A stretch of DNA of 64,000 bases from Nitrospirales bacterium. GTDB lineage: Bacteria; Nitrospirota; Nitrospiria; Nitrospirales; UBA8639. Location of the stretch: positions 1 to 64,000 of the forward strand of contig JAHRAK010000024.1 in assembly GCA_020027535.1 (NCBI GenBank). The letters are read 5' to 3'. The notes beneath the pieces are model-generated. The model was given only the letters and a program-made list of their open reading frames with translations. It searched no databases and was not told where the DNA came from. Made by a program: the position numbers and the translations under genes. The number at the start of each line of letters is the position of its first letter. Positions within the stretch are counted from its first letter, which is position 1. This document shows positions 9,262-20,568 of this stretch, one piece after another.

Positions 9262-10503
9262 ATGAAAGTCCTGGCCTTAAATTACGGCAGTTCCTCCATA
9301 AAATTTCTCGTAACGGAAACAAGCCCAGGCCATATCGACCCTAAACCTCTGGCACGAGGCCATATTGATGACATTGGTTCTCCTCAGTCAGCCATTCGAT
9401 TCACCCGACCGCAAAATTCTCCCCTTCACGAAAACCGTACGATTTCAGATCACAGTAAAGGCATGCGGAAAATTTTCGAGCTTCTTGGTCAGTGTAAAGA
9501 GCTGGCCCCTTCGAGTCTCGACGCCGTCGGCCATCGTTTCGTACACGGCGGGGATGCCTTGTTCAACCCGGTCGTTGTGGATCAGGAAGTCCTGTCCGTG
9601 TTGGACGCGGTGAGCCGGCTCGCTCCGATTCACAATCCTCTTGCCCTCAACGGCATCCGAGAAACGCGGACACTGCTTGGGGAACGGGTGCCGATGGTCT
9701 GTGTGTTTGATACGGCGTTTCACCGGACCATGCCACCCGTGGCGTCGACGTACGCCATTCCTCATGCATTGGCAACCCGCCATCGCATGAAACGGTACGG
9801 GTTTCACGGCATTGCCCACGCGTCGCTCGTGCAGGGCTACCTCGACTTCGTGAGTCCCGCGCACCGGCAGGACCGCCTTATTCTTCTCCACTTGGGGAAC
9901 GGGTGTTCCGTGACCGCGGTGAAAGGGGGGCAATCCGTCGATACGTCGATGGGATTTACCTCCTTGGAAGGGTTAGTCATGGGAACACGGTCCGGAGACC
10001 TCGATCCGGCCATTGTGCCCTATCTTGCCGAAAAGGAAGGCGTGTCTTGTGCTGAAGTGGTGGAGTGGCTTCATCATCAATCGGGACTCCTGGGCGTGTC
10101 CGGCAAATCCGCGGACATGCGCATCCTGTTCGACGCCATGAATCAGGAGCACGATGAGCGGGCCGCGTTGGCCATCGAGCTGTTCTGCTATCGAGCACGG
10201 AAATACGTGGGCGCGTATCTGGCAGCCCTCGGCGGAGCGGATGCCGTGATTTTCGGGGGCGGGATCGGAGAATCCTCACCGGACATCCGGCAGCGCATCT
10301 GTACGAACATGGCGTGGTGCGGATTGCACATCGATCCCGCGCGCAACCAACAGGCCGTCCGTCTGGCTCCCGGCGCGGCTGCTCGCATCAGCCCGTCCCA
10401 TGCTACGCTGCCGGCTTACGTCGTGGCAGCTGATGAAGAAACGACGATCGCCCGACAAACGGCGGATTGCCTGACTCAATTTCGTAAGCGCATTCGCTGC
10501 TGA
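9262..10503 (+). CDS. ackA: Acetate kinase
   Basis: [48 protein letters not shown]. Confidence 0.95.
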   Translation: MKVLALNYGSSSIKFLVTETSPGHIDPKPLARGHIDDIGSPQSAIRFTRPQNSPLHENRTISDHSKGMRKIFELLGQCKELAPSSLDAVGHRFVHGGDALFNPVVVDQEVLSVLDAVSRLAPIHNPLALNGIRETRTLLGERVPMVCVFDTAFHRTMPPVASTYAIPHALATRHRMKRYGFHGIAHASLVQGYLDFVSPAHRQDRLILLHLGNGCSVTAVKGGQSVDTSMGFTSLEGLVMGTRSGDLDPAIVPYLAEKEGVSCAEVVEWLHHQSGLLGVSGKSADMRILFDAMNQEHDERAALAIELFCYRARKYVGAYLAALGGADAVIFGGGIGESSPDIRQRICTNMAWCGLHIDPARNQQAVRLAPGAAARISPSHATLPAYVVAADEETTIARQTADCLTQFRKRIRC

Positions 10504-10534
10504 GCCCATTTATTCATTCCTGCTGGAGGAGGTT

Positions 10535-12922
10535 ATGCCGGTTTCCCGACGTCAAACCAACCAACTCACCGCTTCCACGTATCTCGCCCTCATGCACGAC
10601 TATTGGCGAGCGGCGAATTATCTTTCCGTGGGTCAGATCTACCTGCTCGACAATCCGCTCCTGCGCAAACCGCTGCAGATCGAACACGTGAAACCGCGAC
10701 TCTTGGGGCATTGGGGAACCACCCCCGGCCTGAATTTCATCTACGTCCATCTCAATCGCGTGATTATGAAATTCGATCTGAACATGATCTTCATTGCCGG
10801 TCCCGGCCACGGAGGACCCGCAGTCGTCGCCAATACGTATCTCGAAGGCACCTACAGCGAAATCTATCCCGACGTGTCGCAGGATGTCGACGGGATGAAA
10901 AGACTGTTCAAGCAATTTTCGTTTCCCGGGGGCGTTCCCAGCCACGCGGCGCCCGAAACGCCCGGATCCATCCACGAGGGCGGGGAATTGGGATACGCCT
11001 TGTCCCATGCGTTCGGCGCCGCATTCGACAACCCGGACTTGATCGTCGCCTGCGTGGTCGGTGACGGCGAAGCGGAAACCGGCCCGCTGGCCACGGCCTG
11101 GCATTCGAACAAATTTTTGAATCCTGGGACGGACGGAGCCGTGCTGCCCATCCTTCATCTCAACGAGTACAAGATCGCCAATCCCACCGTCCTGGCGCGG
11201 ATCTCCCGGAAGGAGTTGGAGAGCCTGTTCGTCGGGTACGGCTACGCCCCGCTATTCGTGGAAGGTTCCGACCCCATGGCGATGCATGGCTTGATGGCGA
11301 AAACGCTGGAGCAGGCGATCAACCGAATCCATCGCATTCAGCGTAACGCCCGGATCAAACGTGATCCCAAGCGGCCGCCGTGGCCCATGATCATCTTGCG
11401 GACCCCGAAAGGATGGACGGGACCGGCCGAAGTCGACGGGCAAAAAACTGAAGGACATTGGCGCTCCCATCAAGTCCCATTCTCGGGAATCGCGTCCAAG
11501 CCCTCGCACCTCAATCTTCTGGAAACCTGGTTGAAGAGTTACGAGCCGGAACGCCTGTTTGGCGAAGACGGCAGGCTGAACCGTGAACTGGCTGCACTGG
11601 CGCCGAAGGGCCTTCGACGCATGGGGGCGAATCCACATACCAACGGTGGTTCGTTACTCAAAGCCTTGAACATGCCGGATTTCCGGGACTATGCCGTCCC
11701 CGTGCCGCAACCCGGACACGTGAGCGGTGAAGGGACGCGAGTCATGGGGCAATTTCTTCGAGACGTCATGAGACGCAACCTCGATCAAAGAAATTTTCGC
11801 ATCTTTGGACCGGACGAGACAGCCTCGAATCGATTGGGGGCGGTGTTTGAAGTCACGAATCGAACGTGGCTGGCGGAGACCGTGCCCGGTGACGACCACT
11901 TGGCCGCGGACGGTCGCGTGATGGAAATCCTGAGTGAACACACCTGCCAAGGGTGGCTGGAAGGCTATCTGCTGACCGGGCGACACGGGTTCTTCAATAC
12001 CTATGAAGCGTTCGTGCACATCGTGGATTCGATGTTCAATCAACACGCCAAATGGCTCAAAGTCGCGGGCATGGAAATTCCCTGGCGTCTTCCGATCGCC
12101 TCCCTCAACTATCTCCTGTCGTCTCACGTCTGGCGACAGGATCACAACGGGTTCTCGCACCAGGATCCGGGGTTTATCGATCACGTGACGAACAAAAAAG
12201 CCGAGGTCATTCGCGTGTACCTGCCCCCGGATGCTAACAGCCTGTTGTGGGTGACCGATCGCTGTCTCCGGAGCCGCAATCTCATCAACGTCATCGTCTC
12301 CGGGAAACAACCGCAATTGCAATATCTGAACATGGACGCCGCGATCAAACATTGTTCGGCCGGCATCGGCATGTGGGAGTGGGCCAGCAACGACCACGGC
12401 TCGGAACCCGACGTGGTGATGGCCTGTGCCGGGGATACCCCCACGCTGGAAACGTTGGCGGCCGTGGATCTCCTTCGTGACTATCTCCCGGACCTCAAGG
12501 TACGCGTCATCAACGTCACGAATCTCATGAAACTCCAGCCGCCAACGATCCATCCTCACGGGTTGTCCGACCAGGAGTTCGACGTGCTCTTTACGACGGA
12601 CAAACCCGTAATCTTTGCGTTTCACGGGTACCCGTGGCTGATTCACCGTCTAACGTATCGCCGCACCAACCATTGGAATCTTCACGTCCGAGGCTACAAA
12701 GAAGAAGGGACGACCATCACGCCGTTCGACATGGCGGTGCTCAATGACCTTGATCGCTTTCACCTGGTCGACGACGTGATCGACCGCGTTCCGCAGTTGG
12801 GGGATGTCGCGGCCTCCGTGAAACAGGCCATGCGAGATAAACTCATCGAGCATAAGGAATACATCAGAACATACGGCGAAGATCTGCCTGAAATTCGAAA
12901 CTGGAAATGGCGGGGGAGGTAA
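10535..12922 (+). CDS. xfp: Phosphoketolase
   Basis: [60 protein letters not shown]. Confidence 0.96.
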   Translation: MPVSRRQTNQLTASTYLALMHDYWRAANYLSVGQIYLLDNPLLRKPLQIEHVKPRLLGHWGTTPGLNFIYVHLNRVIMKFDLNMIFIAGPGHGGPAVVANTYLEGTYSEIYPDVSQDVDGMKRLFKQFSFPGGVPSHAAPETPGSIHEGGELGYALSHAFGAAFDNPDLIVACVVGDGEAETGPLATAWHSNKFLNPGTDGAVLPILHLNEYKIANPTVLARISRKELESLFVGYGYAPLFVEGSDPMAMHGLMAKTLEQAINRIHRIQRNARIKRDPKRPPWPMIILRTPKGWTGPAEVDGQKTEGHWRSHQVPFSGIASKPSHLNLLETWLKSYEPERLFGEDGRLNRELAALAPKGLRRMGANPHTNGGSLLKALNMPDFRDYAVPVPQPGHVSGEGTRVMGQFLRDVMRRNLDQRNFRIFGPDETASNRLGAVFEVTNRTWLAETVPGDDHLAADGRVMEILSEHTCQGWLEGYLLTGRHGFFNTYEAFVHIVDSMFNQHAKWLKVAGMEIPWRLPIASLNYLLSSHVWRQDHNGFSHQDPGFIDHVTNKKAEVIRVYLPPDANSLLWVTDRCLRSRNLINVIVSGKQPQLQYLNMDAAIKHCSAGIGMWEWASNDHGSEPDVVMACAGDTPTLETLAAVDLLRDYLPDLKVRVINVTNLMKLQPPTIHPHGLSDQEFDVLFTTDKPVIFAFHGYPWLIHRLTYRRTNHWNLHVRGYKEEGTTITPFDMAVLNDLDRFHLVDDVIDRVPQLGDVAASVKQAMRDKLIEHKEYIRTYGEDLPEIRNWKWRGR

Positions 12923-12933
12923 TCTTTCCTTGG

Positions 12934-15657
12934 TCAAATTTCGTTGTCTACGCTTGGCTGAAGGCGGTTTTCTTTTTTCACCATTTTAAAAATCTCCATG
13001 GTGATGAGCATGATTGAGGCAAGCAGAAGGAGGGCGCCCCATTCTTGCAAAGACACCGGCGCGACTTTCAGAGCATGTTGGGTTGCCGGCACGTACATTG
13101 ACAGGATGTGAATCCCTTGAGCCGCGAGGACGCCAAAAATGAGAATCCGATTGTTTCGCAACGGAACCGTAAACGCGGATCGTCGTTCCGACCGGCAGTT
13201 GAACACGTGAACGTTTTCGAGAAAGACCATCAGGAGCAGCAACAGGTTTCGTGCCTGCGCTTCTTCGACTCCTGCACTCAACCACCAATACCAGGCAGCA
13301 AAGGCGACCAATCCCATGACGAGCCCGGAGACGATGGTCTGTTGCACCATCATCGAGTCAAAAATACCTTCCGTGGGCTTGCGCGGTTTTCTGGTCATGG
13401 CATCAGGTTCTCCCGCTTCAAACGCGAGTGCCACGTCTTGCGGGCCGTTTGTGACCAGATTGAGCCACAGCAGTTGGACGGCCGTCAGTGGCAGGGGCAG
13501 GCCGAATAACAGTGAGACCGTGAACAGAAAAATTTCCGCAGCGCCGCAAGAAATGAGAAGCGCAATGACCTTGCGCACGTTGTCATAGGCAAACCGGCCT
13601 TCCTCGATTCCTGCGACGATCGAGGGGAATCGATTGTCGGTAATGATCATGGCCGCGCTGTCTTTGGCCACGTCGGTCCCGGAACCCATGGCGACACCAA
13701 GGTGCGCTTTTTTCAAAGCCGGGGCGTCGTTCACTCCATCTCCGGTCACAGCCACAAAGTGGCCCATCTTGACTAGCGCCTCCACGATTTGATGTTTCTG
13801 GATGGGCGTGACACGCGCAAACACGCGCATTCGATTGATGAGTTCCATAAACTGCGACTCCTGACCGGAGTCAATTTCCGCCAATTGCCGGCCCGTCACC
13901 ACCTCTCCTTCCGATTCGGCAATGCCCAACTCGCGGGAGAGGGACAACGCCGTGGCTGGATGGTCTCCCGTGACCATCGCCACCTGAACGCCGGCCTGGC
14001 GACATTCCCTTACGGCGTCTCTGGCCTCCGGGCGTAAGGGATCGATGGCGCCGATGACGCCTAACAACGTGAGGGGGGGAAGATGATGCTCCTCGAACGA
14101 ACCGTGGCCGTCTTGAGCGGGCACGGTGCCTTCGGCCAAAGCCAACACCCGGTAGCCCTGGTTGGCCAACGCACCGGCTGCCTGTTCGATCAGCTTTTTC
14201 TCGATGGGTTCCACGGTTTCCCCGACGAGCATCGCGTCACACCGGGCAAGGATTTCTTCTACCGCCCCTTTCACGGCAATGTTGTTGTTCTGCGATTCTT
14301 CATACAACAGTGCCGCGAATTTTCTTTCTGATTCAAACGGAATCGTGCCCAGAACATTGACCGACCGCTTCAGTCCGGGCAGATCAAGGGCCAGTTTATA
14401 CCCCAACGCCAGGAGCGCCACGTCGACGGCATCACCATGGAAGTTCCATTCTCCCTTTTCGCACGTGAGGTGCGCTTCATTGCACAGGACGCCGGCCGTA
14501 CCCAGTCTGCGTAGCTGAGCGACCGTTTCCGGAGAAAGGCTCCCTTCAGCGTCAGGAACGACTGCCCCCTCACCCGTGTACCCTTCACCCGTGACCGAAA
14601 AATGGTCGCCGGAGGGAAGCACGATTTTTTTGACGGTTTGTTGGTTCACCGTGAGAGTCCCGGTTTTATCACTGGCGATGTACGTGCAACTTCCCAATCC
14701 TTCAACCGTGGTCAGTCTCCGAACGATCACGTGGCGTTTGGCCATTCGAAAGGTGGCAACCGACAGCGCCACCGTCATGGCGACGGGAAGGCCCTCGGGA
14801 ATGGCCGACACCGCCAAGGCCACAGCCATGAAAAAGACTTCCATCAATGGAATCCCCCGGCTGACAGCCACCGCGGCGAGCAATCCACATGCCACAACCA
14901 CGGCGACACTCACGTAGCGGGCAAATTGATCCATCCGTACAACGAGGGGAGGTTTGGTTTCGGCGGCTTCGGCGACGGTTTTCGCGATGGTGGCGACTTC
15001 GGTGTGCAGACCGGTTGCCACCACGACTCCTACTCCACGGCCAACCATGACGGTCGTTCCGCCATACGCCACGTTGGTTCGGTCGCTGATGGGGGCCCCA
15101 GGCTCCGAGACCGTGGATGGGGATTTCTCCACGGCGAGAGATTCGCCGGTGAGCAGTGATTCATCAATGGCCAGGTTTTTGCTATCAAGCAATCTGATGT
15201 CGGCCGGAACTCGATTGCCGGACTCCAGAAGACACAGATCGCCCGGGACCAGTTCGTCTGATGGGATTTCCTGCTCATCGCCATTTCGACGAACGCGCGC
15301 ATGGACTTTGAGGAGCATCTGGAGGGCCGCGGCGTTTTGTTCGGCCTTCCATTCCTGGAACCCTCCAAGCGTGGCGTTCAGCAAGAGTATGGCAAAAATA
15401 AACGCAGCATCGGTGTGCTCACCGATAATCAACGAGATGACCGCGGCGAGCAGGAGTATATAAATCAGCGGGCTGAGAAACTGATGCAGGAAAATCGTGA
15501 AAATAGAAGGCGGCGGCTTGACAGGTAAGCGATTCGGACCGAAGAGGCCTTGTCGATGCCGAACCTCGGCTGAGGTTAACCCCTCCCTGGTCGTCTCCCA
15601 TGTGGTCAAAACGTCCTGCTCGGGCAGCGTGTGCCAGAGGAGGGATTGTTGTCTCAT
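12934..15657 (-). CDS. P-type cation-transporting ATPase (P2 family)
   Basis: DKTGTLT, TGES, TGDGVNDAPALKKAHLGVAMGSGTDVAK. Confidence 0.93.
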   Translation of the reverse strand: MRQQSLLWHTLPEQDVLTTWETTREGLTSAEVRHRQGLFGPNRLPVKPPPSIFTIFLHQFLSPLIYILLLAAVISLIIGEHTDAAFIFAILLLNATLGGFQEWKAEQNAAALQMLLKVHARVRRNGDEQEIPSDELVPGDLCLLESGNRVPADIRLLDSKNLAIDESLLTGESLAVEKSPSTVSEPGAPISDRTNVAYGGTTVMVGRGVGVVVATGLHTEVATIAKTVAEAAETKPPLVVRMDQFARYVSVAVVVACGLLAAVAVSRGIPLMEVFFMAVALAVSAIPEGLPVAMTVALSVATFRMAKRHVIVRRLTTVEGLGSCTYIASDKTGTLTVNQQTVKKIVLPSGDHFSVTGEGYTGEGAVVPDAEGSLSPETVAQLRRLGTAGVLCNEAHLTCEKGEWNFHGDAVDVALLALGYKLALDLPGLKRSVNVLGTIPFESERKFAALLYEESQNNNIAVKGAVEEILARCDAMLVGETVEPIEKKLIEQAAGALANQGYRVLALAEGTVPAQDGHGSFEEHHLPPLTLLGVIGAIDPLRPEARDAVRECRQAGVQVAMVTGDHPATALSLSRELGIAESEGEVVTGRQLAEIDSGQESQFMELINRMRVFARVTPIQKHQIVEALVKMGHFVAVTGDGVNDAPALKKAHLGVAMGSGTDVAKDSAAMIITDNRFPSIVAGIEEGRFAYDNVRKVIALLISCGAAEIFLFTVSLLFGLPLPLTAVQLLWLNLVTNGPQDVALAFEAGEPDAMTRKPRKPTEGIFDSMMVQQTIVSGLVMGLVAFAAWYWWLSAGVEEAQARNLLLLLMVFLENVHVFNCRSERRSAFTVPLRNNRILIFGVLAAQGIHILSMYVPATQHALKVAPVSLQEWGALLLLASIMLITMEIFKMVKKENRLQPSVDNEI

Positions 15658-15796
15658 CACCGGTTGTGGGGGGGGTAGGCTGTTCCGGATCAATTAGCTT
15701 TTTTCTCCTCGACCTCCAGCACATCGCCGGGTTTGCCATCGATTGCCACCCTCATCAATTTCCCGGCGGGTACGTGTTGCCATGCGGAATCTCTAT

Positions 15797-15860
15797 TGAT
15801 GATGGCTGTACAATATTACTTATGTGGAGATTTGGGACACAAATTCACTATGCATCAAAT
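15797..15860. promoter_or_regulatory. Second copy of the 6320-6386 upstream element, before the P-type ATPase
   Basis: TTATGTGGAGATTTGGGACACAAATTCACTATGCATCAAAT aligns with TTATGTAGATGTTTGGGACATAAAATCAATATGTGTCAAAT. Confidence 0.45.
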
Positions 15861-16299
15861 GTTTATATGAGTCGAGAATCTGTGGTGCTCCTCAACCGAG
15901 GCCTTTGGAAACCATGAACTCCCACGGAATCCAGGCAATCTGAAAGTTCGATGTGGCCGTATCCGGACCAAGCCGGTCTTCCCTCCCAGCCAAGCTCTTG
16001 CATATTTCGGGCCACACGCGTTGGGCAGGGATGGCGCAGATACGAAGAGAACCGGCCTCTCCGTAGTTGTAGCGGCCGCATTCCGGGTCAAAACCCGGGA
16101 CATGCCTTATACGGCTGGGAGAGGCCGTTCGGAAGAAGCGCCATGAGATGGCGCGGCTACAACGACAAAGACCCTGGATCCTTATAAATCGCCTGGATCC
16201 CCGATTAAGGATGTCGGGGACAAGCGTCGAGGATGACAGAAGGAAGAAGCAGGGGAAAAGGAACGGAGGTAGTGCTGTTTCGGGGCGAAGGCCTGGGCT

Positions 16300-16635
16300 T
16301 CAGGAATCGGGCAGGTATTGCTTGATGAGGGCGAGCAGTTCGTCTTCTTCGACTTTGCCTTCGCGGGTGAGCAGGAGAGTCCCTCGCGAATAGAGATGCG
16401 TGGTGGGGTACGTTTCGAACTGGTGTTGTTTTTTGATTGCGCGGCATCGGCCCGGCACGTGCATCTTGGCTTTGCCGATGCGAACATCGGGAAGCTTCCG
16501 GGCAACTTCTGCCAGGATGGGATCATAGGCCGCACAGGGTTCGCAGGAGGCAATGCCATAGGCGACCACGGTCGCTTGCGCTTCTTTTAACTCTTCGTAA
16601 TTTTCGTCAGTGACGTTTTCTACGGTGCCGGCCAT
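16300..16635 (-). CDS. Thioredoxin-fold protein
   Basis: VVAYGIASCEPCAAYDPILAEVA (CxxC) with a thioredoxin-like C-terminus. Confidence 0.75.
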   Translation of the reverse strand: MAGTVENVTDENYEELKEAQATVVAYGIASCEPCAAYDPILAEVARKLPDVRIGKAKMHVPGRCRAIKKQHQFETYPTTHLYSRGTLLLTREGKVEEDELLALIKQYLPDS

Positions 16636-16743
16636 CAGGCATTCCTTTCCCCTTCACAAAAATCAAGGGGGACCCCATGTTCGTGGAATCCCCCTTCAAC
16701 GCGCCTCGACGGTGCCGTGTAGGGACAACCCCCTGTGGTTGTC

Positions 16744-17211
16744 CTACAGCGCTTTCAAGGCTTCCAGAATTTCCTGGTCATCCCGAGCCGTTTTGATTTC
16801 CTGCACTTTGGCGTAGGCGACCTTGCCTTCCTTATCCACAATTACCGTGGCTCGTTTGGAACAATTGAGATCCGGGAAATACAAGCCATACGCCTTGCAG
16901 ACCGTCCGATGCATATCGGCCAACAAGGTGTGTTTCAGATCGAGTGAGTCGGCCCAGGCCTTGTGAGAAAAAAAGCTATCCGTGCTGATACCGAACACTT
17001 CGGCGTTGGCATCGGAAAAGCTCGGGAAATCGTCCGTCAAACATTTGTTTTCACCCGTACAGACCGGACTCCAATCGAGGGGGTAAAAGGCCAGGACCAC
17101 GTTCTTTTGGCCTTTAAAACTACTTAACGTGACTTCGTTTCCATCCTGGTTTTTCAGGGTGAAATCCGGGGCAACGTCGCCCACTTTTATTTCTGAAGCA
17201 ACATCAGACAT
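16744..17211 (-). CDS. Peroxiredoxin (AhpC/TSA family)
   Basis: [45 protein letters not shown]. Confidence 0.94.
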   Translation of the reverse strand: MSDVASEIKVGDVAPDFTLKNQDGNEVTLSSFKGQKNVVLAFYPLDWSPVCTGENKCLTDDFPSFSDANAEVFGISTDSFFSHKAWADSLDLKHTLLADMHRTVCKAYGLYFPDLNCSKRATVIVDKEGKVAYAKVQEIKTARDDQEILEALKAL

Positions 17212-17471
17212 GAACGAACCTCCGTTATGATAGAAATGAGTAGAACGCGAAACTTCGTTGTTTGCAGGACTTTTTTCGTAGCATGCCCTGTCAAAGTTTG
17301 TCAACAAGGCAAAAGGCCCGGGCACCAAGACCAATGAGGGCTTCCCGGCTCACCCCAAAAAACCGATGCGGTGAAAGCCTCCATCAGAAAATCAGCCTCG
17401 AGAAGCTTGTCTTTTGGGTCAACCAAGGGTATCGTCATTATATATAAGCCTTATCCACTAGATACCTGACC

Positions 17472-19838
17472 ATGCGCACGTTGCTGTCTCGTCTCCACGC
17501 TTCGGAATCCCATCGTTTGACAAAACGCCTCCTGTGGCCCGTGTTGATTGTCGGCGGGCTGGCGGTCGGAGGAACGACGGCGGTGGCCTGGCATATGGCA
17601 ACCGGGCTTCCCTCGCTTGGGGGGCTCCGGGATTACCAGCCGAGCCTGATTACAAAAGTAAAGGCGGATAACCGCCAGGTCATGGGACAATTCTACGTGG
17701 AACGCAGAATTTTGACTCCCCTTCGCGAGGTTCCCCGGCATTTGATCGACGCCGTCCTTGCGGTTGAAGATACCCGGTTTTTCGAGCACCCGGGATTGGA
17801 CATCTGGGGTATCCTTCGAGCCGCCTGGACGAACTTCAGACGTGGGGGAAAAGTTGAGGGTGCCAGTACAATCACCCAACAACTGGCCAGATCCCTGTTC
17901 TTAACCCCGGAACGGACTTTCCAGCGCAAAATACGAGAACTCTTCCTGGCCCTGAAGATGGAATTTATTCTGACGAAGGAACAAATCCTCGAGATGTATC
18001 TCAATCAGATCTACTTCGGCCATGGGGCCTATGGAGTCGGCACCGCGTCCTTCACGTATTTTGGAAAAGCGTTATCCGAATTACAGCTCCACGAGTCGGC
18101 CTTTCTCGCCGGACTGCTGAAGGCCCCCAATACCTATTCTCCTTACAAAAACTACGACCTGGCGAAGCAACGCCAGGAACACGTGTTGGGACGGATGGTC
18201 CAGGCCGGTTTTCTGACGGAGCCCCTCGCCCAAGAGGCGAGCGAGACCCCACTGCCCTTTACTCGTCAATCCTTTGAACGCGTGGCCCCGTATTTTCTTG
18301 AAGACGTCCGCCAACACCTGGTCAACGAATACGGAGAGGCCATGGCGTATAAAGGCGGGTTGCAGGTATCGACCACCTTGAACATTCAGATACAACACCT
18401 GGCCGAAGAGGCCATCAGGAAGGGGCTGCGAGAACTCGATAAACGACAGGGCTGGCGCGGGCCGCTCCGTCATGAGGAGCCGCCGGCAACGCTGCCTGAA
18501 GAGCCACCAATGACCTTCCCTGCATTCGGGGAAATCGTGGAAGGCCACGTCGTGACAGTCTCACAAGAGGAAGTGACGGTCCTGGCGAACGATCTGGTCG
18601 GCACCATCACCTTGGCGGATATGCTCTGGGCCGGGCGCCGGCTCTCCGAAGGCGCTTCCGTCACCGACGCGAAAGTGATTCCCATTGTCTCGGCCCGGCA
18701 ATTGGTCAAACCGGGAGACGTGATCGAAGTCTCGTTGAAATCGACCCACAACGACAGGATCAGGTTCCGGCTGGATCAGACCCCACTGGTCGAAGGAGCG
18801 CTGATTGCAATCGATCCCAGGACCGGCGCAGTTCGAGCGATGGTCGGCGGATATAATTTCGAACGCAGTCAATTCAATCGCGCCTTACTGGCCCTCCGGC
18901 AACCCGGGTCTGCGTTCAAACCGATCATTTACGCCACGGCCATCAATCAGGGGATGACACCCGCCACGCTCATTCTTGATGCTCCCGTGGTGTACGAGGA
19001 GGAAGAGCCCGGCAAAACCTGGAAACCGGAAAACTATGAAAAACGCTTTTTCGGTCCCATCACCTTGCGAGAAGCCTTACGCCACTCCAGAAACGCGGCT
19101 ACCGTCCGCCTGCTCGAACAGATAGGCGTTTCCCGCGTCATCCGTTTTTCACGCTCACTCGGCATTCGCAGCCCCTTAAGCCCGGACCTGTCGTTGGCGC
19201 TCGGCTCGTCGGGCGTGACGCTTCAAGAGCTCACCGCAACGTACGGTGTGTTTGCCAACCAGGGACTGGCCTTGAAACCCTATACCATTTCCCTGATCAA
19301 GGATCAGTATGACAACATCCTGGAAAACCACGAGTTCGACCCCCGGCAAGTGATCTCCAAAGAAACCGCCTATTTGATTACACACATGATGATGGACGTC
19401 ATTCAAAGCGGAACGGGTAAACGCGCCCGCTCGATCGGGCGTCCACTGGCTGGCAAAACCGGCACCACCAACAGCTACCGCGATGCGTGGTTTGTCGGGT
19501 ATGCGCCGAATCTCGCCACCGGCGTCTGGGTCGGATTCGACAGCGTGGGGACTCTCGGCAAAGTCGAGTCCGGCGCTCATGCCGCCCTTCCCATTTGGAC
19601 GGATTTCATGAAGGCGGCACTCAACATGCTCCCCGTCCTGACCTTCTCGGTTCCGGAGGGGATCCAGTTCGTCGAGGTCGACCGACAAACCGGATCCCTT
19701 GTCGACGAGCCCTCAAAAGGCACCACAACGGAAGTCTTTGCGGATGGAACGATCCCCAAACGTCCGACCAGCCGACCAGCCGATCCCTTAGATTTCTATG
19801 AGTTCGATCAACTCGACCAGGCCGTCGAAACGCGCTGA
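17472..19838 (+). CDS. Penicillin-binding protein 1A (transglycosylase/transpeptidase)
   Basis: GT51 motifs EDTRFFEHPGLD and EGASTITQQLARSLFL; transpeptidase RQPGSAFKP, SRNAATV, GKTGTTN. Confidence 0.95.
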   Translation: MRTLLSRLHASESHRLTKRLLWPVLIVGGLAVGGTTAVAWHMATGLPSLGGLRDYQPSLITKVKADNRQVMGQFYVERRILTPLREVPRHLIDAVLAVEDTRFFEHPGLDIWGILRAAWTNFRRGGKVEGASTITQQLARSLFLTPERTFQRKIRELFLALKMEFILTKEQILEMYLNQIYFGHGAYGVGTASFTYFGKALSELQLHESAFLAGLLKAPNTYSPYKNYDLAKQRQEHVLGRMVQAGFLTEPLAQEASETPLPFTRQSFERVAPYFLEDVRQHLVNEYGEAMAYKGGLQVSTTLNIQIQHLAEEAIRKGLRELDKRQGWRGPLRHEEPPATLPEEPPMTFPAFGEIVEGHVVTVSQEEVTVLANDLVGTITLADMLWAGRRLSEGASVTDAKVIPIVSARQLVKPGDVIEVSLKSTHNDRIRFRLDQTPLVEGALIAIDPRTGAVRAMVGGYNFERSQFNRALLALRQPGSAFKPIIYATAINQGMTPATLILDAPVVYEEEEPGKTWKPENYEKRFFGPITLREALRHSRNAATVRLLEQIGVSRVIRFSRSLGIRSPLSPDLSLALGSSGVTLQELTATYGVFANQGLALKPYTISLIKDQYDNILENHEFDPRQVISKETAYLITHMMMDVIQSGTGKRARSIGRPLAGKTGTTNSYRDAWFVGYAPNLATGVWVGFDSVGTLGKVESGAHAALPIWTDFMKAALNMLPVLTFSVPEGIQFVEVDRQTGSLVDEPSKGTTTEVFADGTIPKRPTSRPADPLDFYEFDQLDQAVETR

Positions 19839-20322
19839 AGGCGAACGGGTTCGTTGACCATTTCCGCCGTCTCCTTCTGTCATTCCTGGATGTGTTCACT
19901 CATTCGTTGACCATTTCCACCGTCTCCTTTTGTGCCTCAGTTCCCCTCCTTTGTAAGGACGGGGACTTTTTCCGAAGAGGGAAAAGTCGGGAGGTAGAGG
20001 CTGTGGCCAGACCGGCGAAACGCTGTATTCCATGGACGGTTAGCTCTACCCCACCTGACCTCCCCTTACAAAGGGGAGGGAAAAGACCACCCTTCTTTCT
20101 TGTTTCTCCTCGTGTGATCAGCTTCTCATTCTGTCAACGCCTGTCCTGAGCGTAGCAAAGCGAAGTCGAAGGGAGCCTGTCGAAGGGAATGACTGAACAT
20201 TTACAGGGATGACAGCAGGAAAAGAGAAGGACTGCCGCTTTGCACCGGCACTGCCGGTAGGCTGGGATACCGGAATGGTGTGTGAAGTCGTTGTCTTTCA
20301 GGTCGAGGGAGGCAAACTTCAG

Positions 20323-20538
20323 CTACTGCGCGTCCTGGTATTCTTCGTGCCAGGCCATCTGAATGGCTTCGAGTTTTTTTTCGTTGGACCCCTTGGGGTC
20401 ATCCGTGAATTCCGGCCAGGCCACGACCCACGCGTGCAGATCGGTAAAGCGGACCGTCAACGGATCAAGGTCCGGATGTTCTTCGTGAAGCCGAATCGCG
20501 ATGTCTTCGGCCATATCCCACGTTAATTCTTGAGACAT
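20323..20538 (-). CDS. iscX: Fe-S assembly protein IscX
   Basis: LTWDMAEDIAIRLHEEHPDLDPLTVRFTDLHAWV...SNEKKLEAIQMAWHEEY; ISC operon context. Confidence 0.92.
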   Translation of the reverse strand: MSQELTWDMAEDIAIRLHEEHPDLDPLTVRFTDLHAWVVAWPEFTDDPKGSNEKKLEAIQMAWHEEYQDAQ

Positions 20539-20568
20539 GTGGTGCTCCTCAGGCGGGTAGCTTCACGG

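Noticed and set aside
11654-12646. 330-aa minus-strand ORF
   Set aside because: Antisense shadow of phosphoketolase.
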